From: Glandiceps talaboti
Taxonomy: Eukaryota; Hemichordata; Enteropneusta; Spengelidae
Reading direction: 5' to 3'
Assembly: GCF_964340395.1 (NCBI RefSeq)
Contig: NC_135562.1
Span: 4,404,134-4,468,133 of the forward strand
DNA: 64,000 nt
In this document: piece by piece, positions 11,354 through 44,452 of the stretch
How positions within the stretch are numbered: the first letter of the stretch is position 1
Layout of the letters: each line of letters starts with the position of its first letter
Made by a program: the position numbers and the translations under genes
The notes under the pieces: model-generated
Databases searched by the model: none
Told to the model about the DNA's origin: nothing
Seen by the model: the letters and a program-made list of their open reading frames with translations, nothing else

Positions 11354-14185
11354 ATTAAGAATACATAAGTCATAAATGATAGAATTCATTGACATTAGAT
11401 TTAGTTAGTATAATTAATCAATCACAAAACCCCGTTCGATGTTACACCATAGACGTTGGAGAGAGAGAGAGGGTCAGAGTTGGGGCACTCTATGGTTGCA
11501 TCAACTGGCGTTGTTTCTACTTAAATGGCATGTGTTGGTGAAAGGTGAAAATGTGGTAATGTTAAATTGGGATTCCTGTCTTGAAGCGCTGTTACAATTT
11601 TCAGAAATAGAGTAAATTTAAGTGTATGTAATGTTTGATTATTATGACACATTGCTATACAAAGTTAATTACAGTTTAAGAAATGTTTAGTCCTGCGCAG
11701 TACTTAAAAAATGTTTATTGCGAAATTTTTTAAAATTAGTGTATAGAGTGTTCATTATTCAACAAGTTCAAAGTTTGCATCTTAAAATACCTAGCGTGAA
11801 AATTTACATTTACAAATGCATTTACTATTGTTTAGTTGAATATGCAACACTTCGTTTATTATGATTGAAATCTAGTAATATATTTGACTATGAACAGACA
11901 ACCAGCTGACAATTCTAGGAATATTTATCATCTCAGCTTTACTTTTCAAGTTCAGAGATGTTCACATTGAATGACATTAATATATCGATGTGTTAAAATC
12001 CTCTCGTTAATGTGTTAATTAGCTCAATCATACTATTTCTATTTTAGTTATTCCAAAACGTAAACAGCGGTGTTATTCTCAGAGAGTTATTTACAACAAT
12101 TATATAACATCTGTAGACATAAACAAGATGTTAAATGCGTTAAAAAGTGTAAAATTCATGTTTAAAAAATACGTAATTCAGTGAAATTTATGTATCATGC
12201 GATTTTGTTGTATATAAGTTAATAGTAAGGAGAGCAATAGTTTTTTTTTTTTATCTTGGGTCCTTCTTTTTACCGACAAAACATCCTATATTAGGACAAT
12301 GAAATATACGAATCATAATGAATATTTTCAATTAACTCTTGTTTTCTGTACTGCTTATCATAGTGTTCTCCCTACTAGAACACTGGTAACACCATTCTTA
12401 CCATCAAAGCCGGCATGCTTGGCAGGTTTCTACCACTCTTCAAAAGTATTCTACCATCCTTGAGCTTTAGTAATCTTTTGAATGATAATATTATAATAAT
12501 ACTTTCACGTAAAGAGAAATGGCTGATCCTAATGTCTGTTTTAAACATGACAGAGTAGGTTTCAATGTTGATGACATTCATAGTGTATGCAAATTTGATA
12601 TTGATATGTAAATTGCTATGCAAATTAGCCACCAGCCTTGCCATCTATCCTGGGGAGAACACAGTACAATCATGCATTTTCTGTATTGTAAATTTTCATG
12701 ATTCATACCTTTCATTGTACAAGTGATGTTGCATTTGAATTTAATACATTTACAAGATTGTAAATAGAAATAACAAGTTAAACTCACGTCATGTATCTCT
12801 GTATGGACTAATACATTTTCTATAAAGATCATTTTCATTTCAAAGAATACACAATTAATATATGCCATGAGTAAAAAAATTTTCCCGATTTCTTTTCATT
12901 TCAAAACATTGAACATTCACCTTTTCAAAAGTTTAATACCTTGTTGCTCTTGACAACTGGCCATCCTGACTTAGTTTTAATGTAAATGTGAGTGTATACA
13001 AGCAAATGTACATCTATACTAGACAATCTGGCAATGGTTAGGTCAGGTCTAAAGCTACATTTTCATAGACATCAAGTCTGTGTCTCACAGGGGACAGGAG
13101 GCACATATATGTGTTGATCTGCACAATTTTCTTACTCTATCTGCTTTTATGTTCAATAAAAATATGACTGTTGTAGAAAACCATTTTATTATTGCCTTGT
13201 GTTCAGCATTCTCGCACACCTGCGCAAATTTTTCTGTTGATGTAACATAAAATCTTGGTGGGTATGTGCCATGATGAGGCCTGTGGTTTATGATATGTCT
13301 TTAGCTGTTATCAGCTAATGCCCAGTCCTAAGAGTACGTACACATGGTGTGATCACCATACATCTTTCCATTCTGTAAACATTCCTGACCTAGAGTATGG
13401 CATGTACACATTCTTACAGGAATGGGGAGGGGAGAAAATAGTTGTACATCTCACACAACAGTTACCTGACAAATCAAGCAACATGTGCATGTTATTTTTG
13501 TACAAAAAAATTGCAACACACCTGTTTTTCTTCTTTTTTTACAGATATTACTTGGAAGTTTATTTTATTATCAAGAAATTATCACACTTGCAAATGATGA
13601 AAAAAGAACTTAAATACAAAGAATAAATTGATTCTGGAAATGTACTCTAACATTTTCAATTCAAAATTACAAATATCTAAACCAAGGAACTCAAGAATGC
13701 AACTACACAAAGTTGAACTTCATTGGTTAAATTAGAACATCTCAAAAATATCAGCCAATCAAAACATGTCTTGTACATTGAAATGGATAAACCTTCTGGG
13801 ATTTGTCGAGTTACCTGTTTGAAATCAAAATGTACATGTGATTGACAGACTACTGAGGTATTGGCCATACAAATGATAATTTAAAGTTTGACCAGGGACT
13901 AAATAAAAATACTCTGAGGTCACTGCGGTGTACTATTTATAAAGAAATATTTTGACAAATAACCCCTGACCCTGAAGTTCACCCAGGGTCTTTGAAAAAA
14001 CCTCAAACCATGTAACCTACTCACACTTGAAGCAATTCATTTCACACATACAATACTGAACACAAACCCTGAAAAGCTGCGAAACATAAGTTTGAAATTC
14101 GGGGGCTGGTGATAAAATAGTCATTATTTAAGAGCACATGTGGTTCAAAGATGAGCTTCAGTTAATTAGAAGATGCTTATATCAT

Positions 14186-14283
14186 AGTCTGTAAGATGCA
14201 TTGTGTCCCTCACGTCACAAGCCTGCTACAAAGGGGGCTGACCGATGTGTGAGGGCTCGCCATCGTGGCTTACCTTACAGACT
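14186..14283. mobile_element. Short hairpin element with AGTCTGTAAG termini
   Basis: The left end AGTCTGTAAG is the exact inverse of the right end CTTACAGACT. Inner segments pair imperfectly (CCCTCAC against GTGAGGG). A related hairpin half lies at 41570-41644, sharing TGTGAGGG, then CATGGCATACCTTGCAGACT. This is a non-autonomous repeat of unknown superfamily. Confidence 0.6.
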
Positions 14284-16367
14284 ACTTATACCAGGGCATG
14301 GGGCTAATTCACAGATAAATGCTCTATACAATCCCTTCAATCAAATGATTAATTAAATAATTATTACTGCAAAAAAGGTAACTTGAAAAACTACCCAAAT
14401 GACAAAGAAGTAGCAAAACCCCCATTTTTCAAAATTATAACACACAAAAGAAAATATGTATAGAAAAATACAATAATAAAGCTTCCATACCACCTGGTAT
14501 CTTCTTTGATTTGTATTTGGAAGTATTAATAACTCAAAATATGTAACTGTTAACTGCTTAACACACGTAAGAAGAGAACCAAGCTGAAACATCTATCTAC
14601 AATTAAAACACAATCAAAAATATCCTACTTTAAATAAATAACAAATAATCCAGTAGGAAAAATGATATTTTGTATTTTGAAAAAATATCAATACTTTTGA
14701 TTGTTGCAAACATGGCATTAATGGCCCACGATGCATTCCTAGGTTCTTGCATTAGTGCTGTCTTATCATTACAGCGTTAATTAATTATTCTTTTGTACAG
14801 GACCAGTTTTTTCTACAGCTTGGCCAAATAACTGTTATCGGGTCCTTGTGTTCATCTTAATCTGACATTGGCATTTACAAGTAATACAACCTGGTTACCA
14901 TATCTCCCAACAATCTTTCTTCTGGTGTCAACAACTGTATTTTTATGAAACACACACTGAAAAAAGCAAACAGTTGACTAACATAAACCCTGTCTTATGT
15001 CTTACTTCTTCATCTTCTTTAAAGTTTGGAATAAGAAAATAGTGGAGAATACGACAATGAAGTAATTTTAATAAATTAAATATTCCAGAAACTTGCAAAC
15101 CATGACACTATATCGAGATATTTCACTTTCTCAAAATAAGATTCACAAAATTCATTTACAGTTTTATACTCAAAGTTTTGTTTTCTCAAAATGGCAAACA
15201 TGAAATTCATATTTTACTGAAAAAAAAGGTTCAAATCATCATTTCATAATTACAGGTAATAGTTAACACATTTGGACTTATAATCAAATAATGAACTTGG
15301 TTTGTTTCACATTATCTCAAAATGTTACTTGTACATAATAAGAACCCGTCGTCATGGTACAAGAATGTATTATTACTTAGTAATTATACTATGTTTACCA
15401 TACTGATGAACATGTTTTTTAATGACAGCTGTATTTTAAGCATCAAATACTGTAATATACCCATTTCAAAAATGTTGCTTATGCAAACGTCAAATTTACA
15501 ACATGTTAAAAAAAAATTGGGCTAATACCAAAGTGAAACTGACTAACTGTAAAGAAAATTGGCAGAAAGCAAAAATAAAGCTGGCAAAATGCCAGAATAA
15601 AGTTGGCAAAGTTGCAGAAGAGTGTAAACAATGCGCAGTTAGAATCTTTTAGTGGGATTTTTTCAAACTTGAATGATGTGAACGAGAATTTCAGTTTTCT
15701 CTTCCACAAAAAACATTTTTGCAATTCTAACAAAACAGATACCACTGATAAATTTAAGTCAAAGTGCGCAGCTGCAAAATGTTTATAAAAAGTCAGTCAA
15801 CATCATAGATGAACACATGTAATGGCTAAAAGCCATTCCTATTTTAGAAATAGCAAAACTTTATAAATGTAAAATTGCTTACATTAATGTAAAAATATTT
15901 GTCACACTGCAGTGATCCTATTTATTTATCACCTTTAAACCTCCAGCAACAAGTCATAAAACTTAACACTCCAAAAAAGTTTTTAAAATATTAAATTATT
16001 TGCATTTTTCTCATGCTGGAGGTGTTTTCTGGGTTGCATTTGCTTAAGGGTTCATTTACATCTGCATATTTCTACTAAACCTGAGTTTTTTCACCTAGTC
16101 AAATCTCTGAATTAGTTTCTTGTAGCCTTATTGGACATATTCTGTAGTTTTCTTGGACATTAGTTAATATGGGAAGTGGGTTCTGTTAATATTACATCTG
16201 CTAAAAAGCTGAATAAATAAAGGCATGTTACATATACTGTTTTTGCAGCACTATGAAGATAGAGGGACAGCGTATGAAAAAAGTTAAAAATACTATTGAC
16301 ACCTACAGCTTTCTGTCCAGAAAAGCAGAAGATTGGATGTAATGATGGAAAGCTTTCATAGAAGTCA

Positions 16368-16370
<3 letters not shown>

Positions 16371-16411
<41 letters not shown>

Positions 16412-16419
16412 CTATCTCT
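16371..16419. repeat. (CT)n microsatellite
   Basis: A short C run is followed by about 40 bp of CT dinucleotide. Confidence 0.95.
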
Positions 16420-17595
16420 CAATGCTTGATATCTGTGTCACCAATAATGAAATGGGAACTTAGACCCCGAAGGTAAAAGTGAAGGTCAAATATAAAGATA
16501 CTGGCAGAAAGGTCATAACTGATAATATATAGGAAGAGTTCAAGTTTACAATATCACATCTCACTTTTATGACATTGAAAACCCTTCTTTTTTTTTCTTA
16601 TATGAAAATTTAAAGAGACACATCTTTCTCAAGTCTACCTGTCGCATGCTCATTGTAAATCGAGAAATTTGACGTTTACAACTTTAATTTTCTCTTCTTG
16701 CAATAGTAGGAATGGTGTAAACTGTTTTATTTCAGTTTCAGGTACAATGTGACTAATATTAGAGTTTTCAGTAATACTTACATTTTACAAAAAAGCTCAC
16801 TATGTCATGAACGGCAAGATGCAAGTGTTGATGAGAATGACAACACAAACATATACGTTATCATATTTGCTCTCATACTAGGAACCCTGAAGACAATGTT
16901 ATGATGTACATCATCTGCACTTACTGTTACTCCTATATTTGAATTTCTGCTTCGTAAAATGGTACATACACACGTATATTTGGTCCTGCGTTGTGATTAT
17001 ATATTGAGTAATCCCCTGATGTTGTTAACAGCATACTTTATTTAAAAAAATGTTTCAGTCTATTAATTTGCTTCTCTGCTAAACATTTGATACAAAGTTA
17101 CAAAATGTGGATGACCTAAGGTGTAACAATGTAGCAATCCCTGATTGATCAAAGTGAATAAAACTCCCTGATTGGTAGATTCTGACAATGACAACATTTG
17201 TGTATAAGCCAATAAGTAAACAGGTAGGTGAATACTGGGATGGTTGGAACTTTGTTACAAGACTTGAAACATTCACTAGCAGATATATTGCCATGTTTGA
17301 AAGGAGGTAGGCAAAAGTTTTCAACATGTTGGTTGATTTTAGGTCATACATGTACTTTGAGCTTTGATATAGTAGAGATTTTAACACTATTGTGCTATCC
17401 CACTAAATTTTACAATTTGATACTATACTCCCCATGATACAAGTAGGTAATACGGCAAAATGATTCTAATGACAGCCATATCTTCATTGAAAAACAGGAC
17501 TTGGCATTTAAAATCTTGCAAACTACTTCCAAATCTTGTTTCATACAATACTCAACTATTCTGGTCATGGTTCTCACAGTATAATAACAGCCAGT

Positions 17596-17653
17596 AAACA
17601 GCACTCCTAGTGGCCAAACCAGGAAATCTTTTATCGGTGATAACCAGAATATG
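17596..17653. repeat. Dispersed repeat copy 1 (AACAGC...AGTGGCCAAAC family)
   Basis: It shares AACAGCACTCCTAGTGGCCA and the later GATAACCAGAATATG with copies at 29120-29180 and 63904-63960. All three are in the same orientation. It resembles a short interspersed repeat. Confidence 0.6.
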
Positions 17654-18520
17654 CTGTATTGCTCACAGCAATTGCTTTACACAGATGAACTCAAAAATAC
17701 TGAATGACACACTCTGTAATCAGGTTGCATCATGGTGACACATTTTTTTGCATTAACTGTATCACAGAAAATATACTGAACAAGAGGAATCACATATGTG
17801 TGTATGTGTAATGTTAAGTCCTATTATACGAAGAAACATTCACTACTTAGGCTGTGGCGTGCATCTAGAAGGTTTTGTGTACATCTTATACTCTTGGAAA
17901 GAAAGACATAAAAGGTGAAAGTATTGTGGAAATCAATGAACAACTTCACACTAAAATTTACTTTGAAATTCAAATATGAATGGCCTGTTTATATACGGAA
18001 AAATATCTCCTCCGTAAATCCAAAGATATCTGTTATGACTTACAAAAATAATAATTGAAAACAGTCACAGCAGAAATTTGGGGAATTAACCTGTGTTTGG
18101 ACAGTCAGTCCTCGAAGTCAATATGAACCTGCATGGGTTTCTATGCATTACAAATGTTTTACATACCAAACTCTAAACACGTCAGAAGTAAATGAACACA
18201 GTTGACTTGTTACCGTAAAACCTACCTCTTTGCTCAACCACATTTGTGTCTTGGAATGAATGTATTAAGGGCTTCTTCTAAAATTCTAAAAATGAAGCCT
18301 CTACTCCTGCTGTTAATTATAATCAGATAGGTTGCCAAGGTGACTGTACATACAATAGGTTGCTATGGTGACTGTACATGCCTGTTTTGAACACATCTTC
18401 TCAAACAAAATTCATTGAAAAGATTTCTTCTGTACAATAGATGGGGTTGGCATTTGCGAGCCATGTGGTCTGAAAATGTTTCTCATAATACTGCCTTGAC
18501 GAACTTTACAATATTCACTT

Positions 18521-37635
<19,115 letters not shown>

Positions 37636-37970
37636 TTTCCTCTATTTCTGAGTCTGAATGATCTTCAGCACATCAACCATGTTGAACCATACAACATCAA
37701 GCTGAAACTACGTAAGGGTGCCCCGTAAAATAGTCCTAAAGTTCACCAGAATTCTGGTTATTAATAAGGAGGAGTACCCCAAGCTTATTTAATCAACAAA
37801 TATCAAACAAATATCACCAAAAGCTAAGACTAATTGTGGCGTGGATCATATCAACCAGGGAAATTTTAACTTGGTGCGTATGGATCCACAGCTGAACTTT
37901 GTGAATAGGCGTCAGCCGGGGTTGGCGCGAAATATGTTTTGAATTTTGCTGAATATGGAAATATTTTGTC
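37636..37970. promoter_or_regulatory. Putative bidirectional promoter, ATAD2 / TMEM244-like
   Basis: The two start codons are divergent and 335 bp apart, with no other gene between them. Both 5' UTRs and at least one promoter must lie in this interval or overlap it. No TATA box was assigned. A CG-containing stretch extends through the first ATAD2 exon (37525-37635). Confidence 0.55.
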
Positions 37971-40942
37971 ATGTCAGATTTTAGTAGCTTTGAAAATGAT
38001 TGGAAGTAAGTAATTAAGGAACTAGTATTTTATTTCTAAACGTCGATATATATTTCTTTGCAAATTATACTCCAAATGCCACAGTTTACATCATATCTGT
38101 GAAAAGCCTTGAACCTATCGTCAGAATTATCCAACCTTTGACCTGTATCCTCGTACACTAAAAACTTAATGTGTGTCATCTAAAAATTATAATTTCTTTC
38201 TCTAAGCAGTAAAATATTTCATTTTCTCTTAAACTAAACATTTAATATAAAATTCCTCAACATAATCTACTTTTTATGCAATTTGTGAACGAAGCATTAA
38301 TTCAATAAATATATTTTCTGTAAGAGGATTCTTTATTTGAGTCGGGTAAAATACTATCGAGCTGGTAGGGCTTCTGTGTGTTTATGGTTGATTCGCCGTC
38401 ACCATGCTAGCCGAAAATGACAGTTTCTACCGGTGTATGTACATTTTTTAGTTGTCACTCTTGTCTTTGACACATTAGCTCACAAATTTTATTGATGTAC
38501 TATTCAATATGCCTCTCTCTATTCGTTTTGCAGAGAATTTTCCTCAATATTGTGGTATGTCTGTTCTCGTTCTATGCTGTTTTCTACATCGCTGCAACTG
38601 TCGTATTCGGTGTATTCAGGTAAAGAAATTATGCTTTTCAATTAATTATCCAGAAAATCATGTTTATTACAAAAGTAGACGAGTTTTAGTCCGAGTCACG
38701 TAAATGTTAACCGTCCAGTTTTTAGGCATACATCGTGTATATATTCAGATTAAAACACAGTTTCCGAAGGACGTTGATCAGCCAGCTGGGAACCTTGTTT
38801 TAGATACTGTTTGCAAAAGGTGTAAGGGACGCGATTATCTAAATCAGAATCCCCCGACTTTTATGCTTCGTCTGCCAGCAATGCTCCAGGGAGGCTAACC
38901 CCCCCCCCCCTCGGGTGGGCTCCTTCCTCAATTTGACTATTGCAGAGAATTTTCCGCAATATTGTGGTACTGTGTTGTCGATGTATATTATGCATATGAT
39001 TTTACAGAGAGCAACATTACAAGATTATTATTAACATGAAGTTGATTTTCTTTTCAGACTTGAGTCTTTTGATGGTACAATTCCATTCCATTATGAAAGT
39101 TTTGATGATAAATTCTACCAGTTGGTACCTTTCAATCAATCAGCATGGACAAGTCAACCTTTTCTTAGTGAGTAATACTAATAAGCTCTATTCGTACATT
39201 ACTATGTAATTGTATTCAGATATGGTATGATACATAAGTAACATGTATTGGTAAAGTAAATTTTACCAAGGGTCTTTATCAATATCAGTGTTTTGCTAAG
39301 GGCAATGAAGAGGTGCAATCTGCTTCAATTGGTTGCCGTTCCTCGGTCATTTTATTCTGCTGCCCCCAGGAATTCTCATTGTTTGAAATGATGCCAGTTT
39401 CCAATTTTCTGTCTTACCAGGATTCCCAATCTCTCTCCAACATTTATGCCTAAAACAAAATCACAATTGATAATCATACCAAAATCTACCCATTCATCAT
39501 CAGTAATGGTTCTTTATTTCTAGATTATCACCGAGACCTCTGTTCTGTTCCTTGTTTGTTCTTACACTTTCTTGGAGAAATTGTTTTGACTATTGCAAGT
39601 ATTCTAGAGCAACATACATTTTGATTTATACTATAGGTATAATTAACCCCAGTGCCCCAACCATTTTCCAAAGGATGCTTTTCAAATGTACAGTTTCACC
39701 ATAGATCCTCCACCCATGGTTTCACATACATGTATGAGAAACTATGTAATTTCTACAAATTTTATCCTTCAGTGTTACCCTGATACACAGCAGAAGTACG
39801 GCATATAGCCAACTATTCTCATGTAGTGTTCTGTTTTATTTATTCCACAGGTGATATTATAGCTCTAGAATCAACGTATATATTTACTACATGGATATTT
39901 TTGATATATTTAGACAGTTGGATTTGGGACTATGGTTTGACTATAACTGTCATTCATTGTGCAATAGTATGTGCAGGTGAGTTAATACTCTAATCAAGGT
40001 TTCGATTGGTTTACCAAGATAGACACAAACCCAAACTATAGTCGCAATATGCTATTGTACATCTTTGACATGTAAAACAAACGTATAGTATGTTTAGCAC
40101 AGTGTTGGAGAATTCTAGTATAAAAAAATGCATTGTTTAATTTTCATAACCGTTATGAAAAATATTGTGTACTTGGATATCAACTTCATTGTACTGTCTG
40201 TATTTGAAGGCATAATTTTCACTGGAAAAGTGTTAGCTGCATCAATAATTTGCAGAAATGGTTTCTTAAATTGTGTGATTAGATATTACTCCAAAGCACC
40301 TTTGTTCTACCAAGATAAATACAGGTGACCTGAGGGGCCTTGTCACTGTAAGTCAGAGAAGAAGTGACTAAACCTTCAGGTCACAAGTATTTTTCGGCAG
40401 AATGAAGAAAATTGTTGGTAAAAAAAAATAAATAATGTAATTATACCTCGTCAAACACAAATTATGAAAAATCGGGGAAAATTAATGACAATTTTGAATG
40501 TATGACTCATATTTCAAGCACCCCAGAACCAATGTCATAAATGTGACTTGTCATGACATGATGAAGCAACCAGGGTATATAACCCATATTTTCTGTTCAA
40601 ATACAGTAACTTAGCTTGTGCATGATGTAGTTCTAGTTTGTGGCAGTGTTATAGGTTTAGTTTGTTGCTGTGTTAGGTTTAGTTTATGGCTGTGTTAGTT
40701 TGCCAAAAGTTGAATCTACCATTGTTGTACATTAATATTTGTCACTTTATTTCTTGTTATGTTGAAGCTAACATTTCTTATTGTCTTGTTTTACAGTAAA
40801 CCTAACATTTCCACTGGTATGGGAATGGTGGGTGTGTGTTCTCATAGGACTGGTACTAATGATTATTTTAGGAGAGTCTATCAGTGCCTGCTGTAGGTGC
40901 AGAAAAAAAGGACAATTCTCACCCAATGAAGACTCCAAATAA
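37971..40942 (+). CDS. TMEM244: TMEM244-like multi-pass membrane protein
   Basis: Five exons in phase: 37971-38005, 38536-38619, 39058-39167, 39851-39976, 40797-40942 (TAA), giving 166 aa. Membrane segments are visible at IFLNIVVCLFSFYAVFYIAA, TYIFTTWIFLIYLD, GLTITVIHCAIVCAV and WWVCVLIGLVLMIIL. The block WIWDYGLTITVIHCAI then FPLVWEWW matches the vertebrate TMEM244 pattern 'W-DYA-SVTI-H-A ... FPL...WW' as I recall it. The family has no established biochemical function. A cytosolic tail CCRCRKKG has three cysteines that could be palmitoylated. To keep frame, exon 2 must use the second AG of CAGAG (acceptor at 38535). The upstream ATG at 37955 is out of frame and short. Confidence 0.8.
38939..38972 (+). 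pseudogene. Partial duplicate of TMEM244-like exon 2 start with its acceptor
   Basis: TTGCAGAGAATTTTCCGCAA then TATTGTGGTA repeats the acceptor and first 25 bp or so of exon 2 (38530-38560), with one substitution in the shared part. It lies in the following intron. If spliced in like exon 2, it meets an in-frame TGA after about 17 codons, so it is a dead pseudo-exon or an NMD switch. Confidence 0.7.
40325..40640. repeat. Dispersed ~310-bp repeat, copy A
   Basis: Lies in the last intron of the TMEM244-like gene. It shares the order of GTCACT...AAACCTT, GGCAGAATGAAGAAAA, GGGAAAAT, then CATATTTTCTGTTCAAA with 44453-44770. No ORF or terminal repeat was recognised. Confidence 0.65.
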
Positions 40943-41569
40943 TCTTGAACTTGAAGTTAGAAGCAAGACAAACAGTTAACACTACCTTGCCAAGATAAGA
41001 ATCATCTAGACAATTTGTCTGTGATTTTTTAAAACATTTTTTAAACATGTTTCTTATCCCTACACATACATATTTCACCACTACTGTGAATGTTTATCTT
41101 GGCACATACAACTATTAGCAGAAATACAATCGTTCACATTTTCGCTCCACTTTAGTTTGGCTGATAAAATTTTTTTGACTGAAGTGTATGTATAGGCACA
41201 TCACTTTTGTACGTTAATGTATTGATTTGAAGTAAATCTGTCTTTATTACATGTGGTTGCCTAGAAATTACCAGTGAAAGGGATTCCTTTTTCACCTGGA
41301 TATATTTTTGCACAAAAATTGTGTCAGCTAACCGAGTTAAATTGAGCACTTAACATTTAACCAGTACACAACATATTTTTGATAAGCTCAGAGCTTTGTG
41401 ATGTGATGTGAAAACAAACAGCGCCATCTATCATGGAGTGAACTTGACAGTTTGCAACTCTCATTTTATCAAAAAATGTTGTGTGTACTAGCTACCACAA
41501 CAGTTGAATTTCCACCAGTGTAAGCTGAGATGAGTTAAAAAGCCAAAATACATATGGTCACAGTATCCT

Positions 41570-41644
41570 AGTTTGTGTTGTGCCACACCTTATCAGCTAG
41601 CGGCTGATGTGTGAGGGTGTCCTGTCATGGCATACCTTGCAGAC
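41570..41644. mobile_element. Hairpin element related to 14186-14283
   Basis: Contains TTATCAGC and GCTGATGTGTGAGGG as inverted arms, and ends CATGGCATACCTTGCAGACT, close to CGTGGCTTACCTTACAGACT of the other copy. Confidence 0.5.
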
Positions 41645-41823
41645 TAACAGTATGATAGACTGAGGTTAAATTTATTTATGTGCAAATTCAGATTTACTAA
41701 TCTAATCATATTTTGAAATCAGTACAGAAGTAATTAAAAGATTGTTGAATTTCAGTAGCTAAATGTAATTTGGAAAGTTGTATAAATGTTTTCGTTGATT
41801 TTAAGTTTCCAGTTGCCAAATAA

Positions 41824-42543
41824 AGGGGCATAAGCTGAGCGTGTATGTGTATTAGGGGTAATTATATTCTGTTGCATATTTAATGGTAGCTATACTATAT
41901 GGCATTCTAGTTACTTGACCATCACTTCACTGGTCCCTGCATACATTGTACAAATGTATACATACGCAAGTATCTAGTAATGGTATCTATGTTTAACAAG
42001 TATCTAGTAATGGCAGATCCAAGAGGGCAATTACTAGTTACCTGCAATCTCACATGAACGGATAGGTCATGTGATGAAGCAGAGACCAGTGAAGACCATT
42101 ACTTGCTATATTGGTAGAACATAAATCTTGTATTCAGGCATAAGACATAAATGATTCACTAATATACTTTAGTACATGGATACTAAAATGTTTAGGAAGT
42201 CCTTATTATGCCTTCAGCTGTGACAACAATGCCAGAAGACAATTTTTGATGTCATCAAAGGCATGCATTAACTTCATCATAATGCAAAAGTAGTCGAAAG
42301 GTCCGAAATTCAATCCAGAATCTTACATTAGTGTTATCTAGCTATCTACCAGTGGAGCTAAAAGGATTTACATGTAAAAGGACCTTTCTTTTGTTCTGGA
42401 CCAACTTTTCTATACCTCTGCCAGACAACTATTTAGAGACCTGATTTTTAATCGTGATTTGGAAAGAGCCTTTAGACTCATGTTTTTATGTAATAAGAAT
42501 TTTCATCGGTGTAACGATACATACAATCTCAGTTTGTGCCGCT
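41824..42543. mobile_element. TIR element, AGGGGCAYAAGCTGAG family
   Basis: The left end is AGGGGCATAAGCTGAG; the right end, reverse-complemented, is AGCGGCACAAACTGAG. Flanking tetramers ATAA and TTAC may be a decayed TTAA duplication. It has the same termini as 58115-58462. A second inverted pair inside (CTTCACTGGTC, 41918-42110) suggests a nested element. Confidence 0.55.
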
Positions 42544-44452
42544 TTACTTTCAGATTTTTCAAAGTGAAGACAACTCCATTTTGAGTAAAGTTGCATTATG
42601 GAGATAACTTCAACCATACATTGACAACTTTAATTCATTATTTAAATTTGTGGAATCTATAGTGTATATTTTGTGACAATTTCTATGAAATTAAAATGAT
42701 TTCGAGTTTTGTAGAATTTTAAGGAACTGTAAAAAATGTCTTGTAAATAGTATTATGAGTTCAAAGAAACATGATTTGTCATATTTATTTTCTGTGATGT
42801 GTGCCTCAACATATTTTTGCACATTTATGTACTTGTTATGTTGTCCTTGTGTTACTACAAATGATGTCTATTTTAAAAAAATAGAATATTTAATAATGCG
42901 AATGACTTTTACAAGAGGGAAAATATGAAAGACTTTGTCACTTTATAAAATAATGAAGATGTACTTACTGAATGATAGTTTTAGCGTTGATTTATAAGAA
43001 AACTTAAAAAGAGGAATTCGAGATCCCACCATCCAAATTTAGTAATTTGCTAGCATTTATACCTAGCCTGTTTTATCAGCAATTTTGTATACAATGTTTA
43101 TGTTAACTTAACTCTATCAGATCACTTCCTTTCAAATTAACACAATAGTAAACGATATAAGAACACATGTGAACCTATTTATCTCAGATTTGCAATCTGG
43201 TATTACTTTCTAGATTTTTTCTCCCCATTTCTACAGCCACAATTTTGGTGTATGTTTGTGTTCTGTATACTGTAAACATAACAGTATACAAGTATATAAA
43301 TATTTACCATACTAATTGCTCAAGAAATAATCACAGAATTTGAGGTTTATTTTTTAAAGTTTTTTTTATAGAATATTTACATAAATATCACTAAGTTTTT
43401 AAATACAGTTAAATATATTAACAACTTCTTGTAGTTTTCATTCCTGATATAAGTTATTACTGTTATTGCAAAACTTACAAACTTATTTGTACTTCTTGAA
43501 TATTATTATGAAATTTCAGTACAAGTTGATATCCTTGAACATGTCTGTAAAACATTGTAATATTAGTTCTTGTACAAAGATCAAGGGTTCTTATTACTTA
43601 TGAGTGATGTCTTGTCTTTTCAGGTCAACAGGCTTTGTCAAACTAGCTTTCAACCTGTACAGCACTCATCCAAGGGTCTCAAAATAATGCTATTTTGAAA
43701 ATTAATGTTTCACCACTGGTGGCGCCCTCATTCTAGGGAGGTCGCAAACACTTCCATTTTACAGTTTCAGTTAGCCACACTCTTCGAGCAGAATGTGTAT
43801 TCCATATCTTTGCATACAATCTCTTGCTCACCCCATTCACATCGGGATGGGGGGGGGGGGTGCTATTTGTATAAAAATTAATATATCACACTTCAGTGAA
43901 TCCAAATGCTGCATCTGCAAAAAGGAAGCACTTGTGACCTCCTTCAAGCGAGCATGTTGCCAGCCGTGAAACATTTTTCAATTAGTACTATTGGGCTTTA
44001 TTTTATGAGTAAATAGAGTAATTGTACATTTCAAATACAAAGACACTATCCTTGTTTATGTATTCAATTTTGAATATGGAAGGCTGAAATATATCAAAAC
44101 TATTTTCATACCCCTGACAAGGGTTCAAGCTCTATATAAACTTTTGCTAAACAGATGTTTCCATTTTAGTTTGACCGTCGCTTGACCTGCTCTTTTATAC
44201 CTAACTTAAGTCTTTCAAATGTAATTTTACAGATGTGTATTTTTAGTATTTTATTTTGAAATAACACAGAGGTTGTATATCATAAAATTTATGATGTTCA
44301 TAGAGAGACAGATGGTGTCTGTCATTCTTGTAATAGGTACAAGGCTTTATTTAATCTTTTAAGGTTTTTCACAAATATAAGCAACTCCAAATAGAATTAT
44401 AGTATTTAGATATGATACCCAATAGTTTTTCTTTCCTCAGCCATGGAAAATA

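Larger units (their letters stand above)
11354..18520. other. Non-coding interval; probably includes the ATAD2 3' UTR
   Basis: No ORF here resembles a protein. The sequence is AT-rich. It holds a short hairpin element (14186-14283), a CT microsatellite (16371-16419), a dispersed repeat copy (17596-17653) and a small direct duplication near 18330-18385. The ATAD2 stop lies at the right edge. The nearest AATAAA on the minus strand is the complement of 17037-17042, which would give a 3' UTR of about 1.5 kb. Confidence 0.5.

Noticed and set aside
13318-13626. 102-codon + strand ORF in the polycystin-ATAD2 interval
   Set aside because: AT-rich, with low-complexity Phe and Lys runs and no recognised domain. 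It is more likely antisense to an extended ATAD2 3' UTR.
43711-43729. CCACTGGTGGCGCCCTC as a possible CTCF site
   Set aside because: It is one mismatch from a relaxed core but also a simple palindrome (CCACTGGTGG). A single word without occupancy data is not enough.
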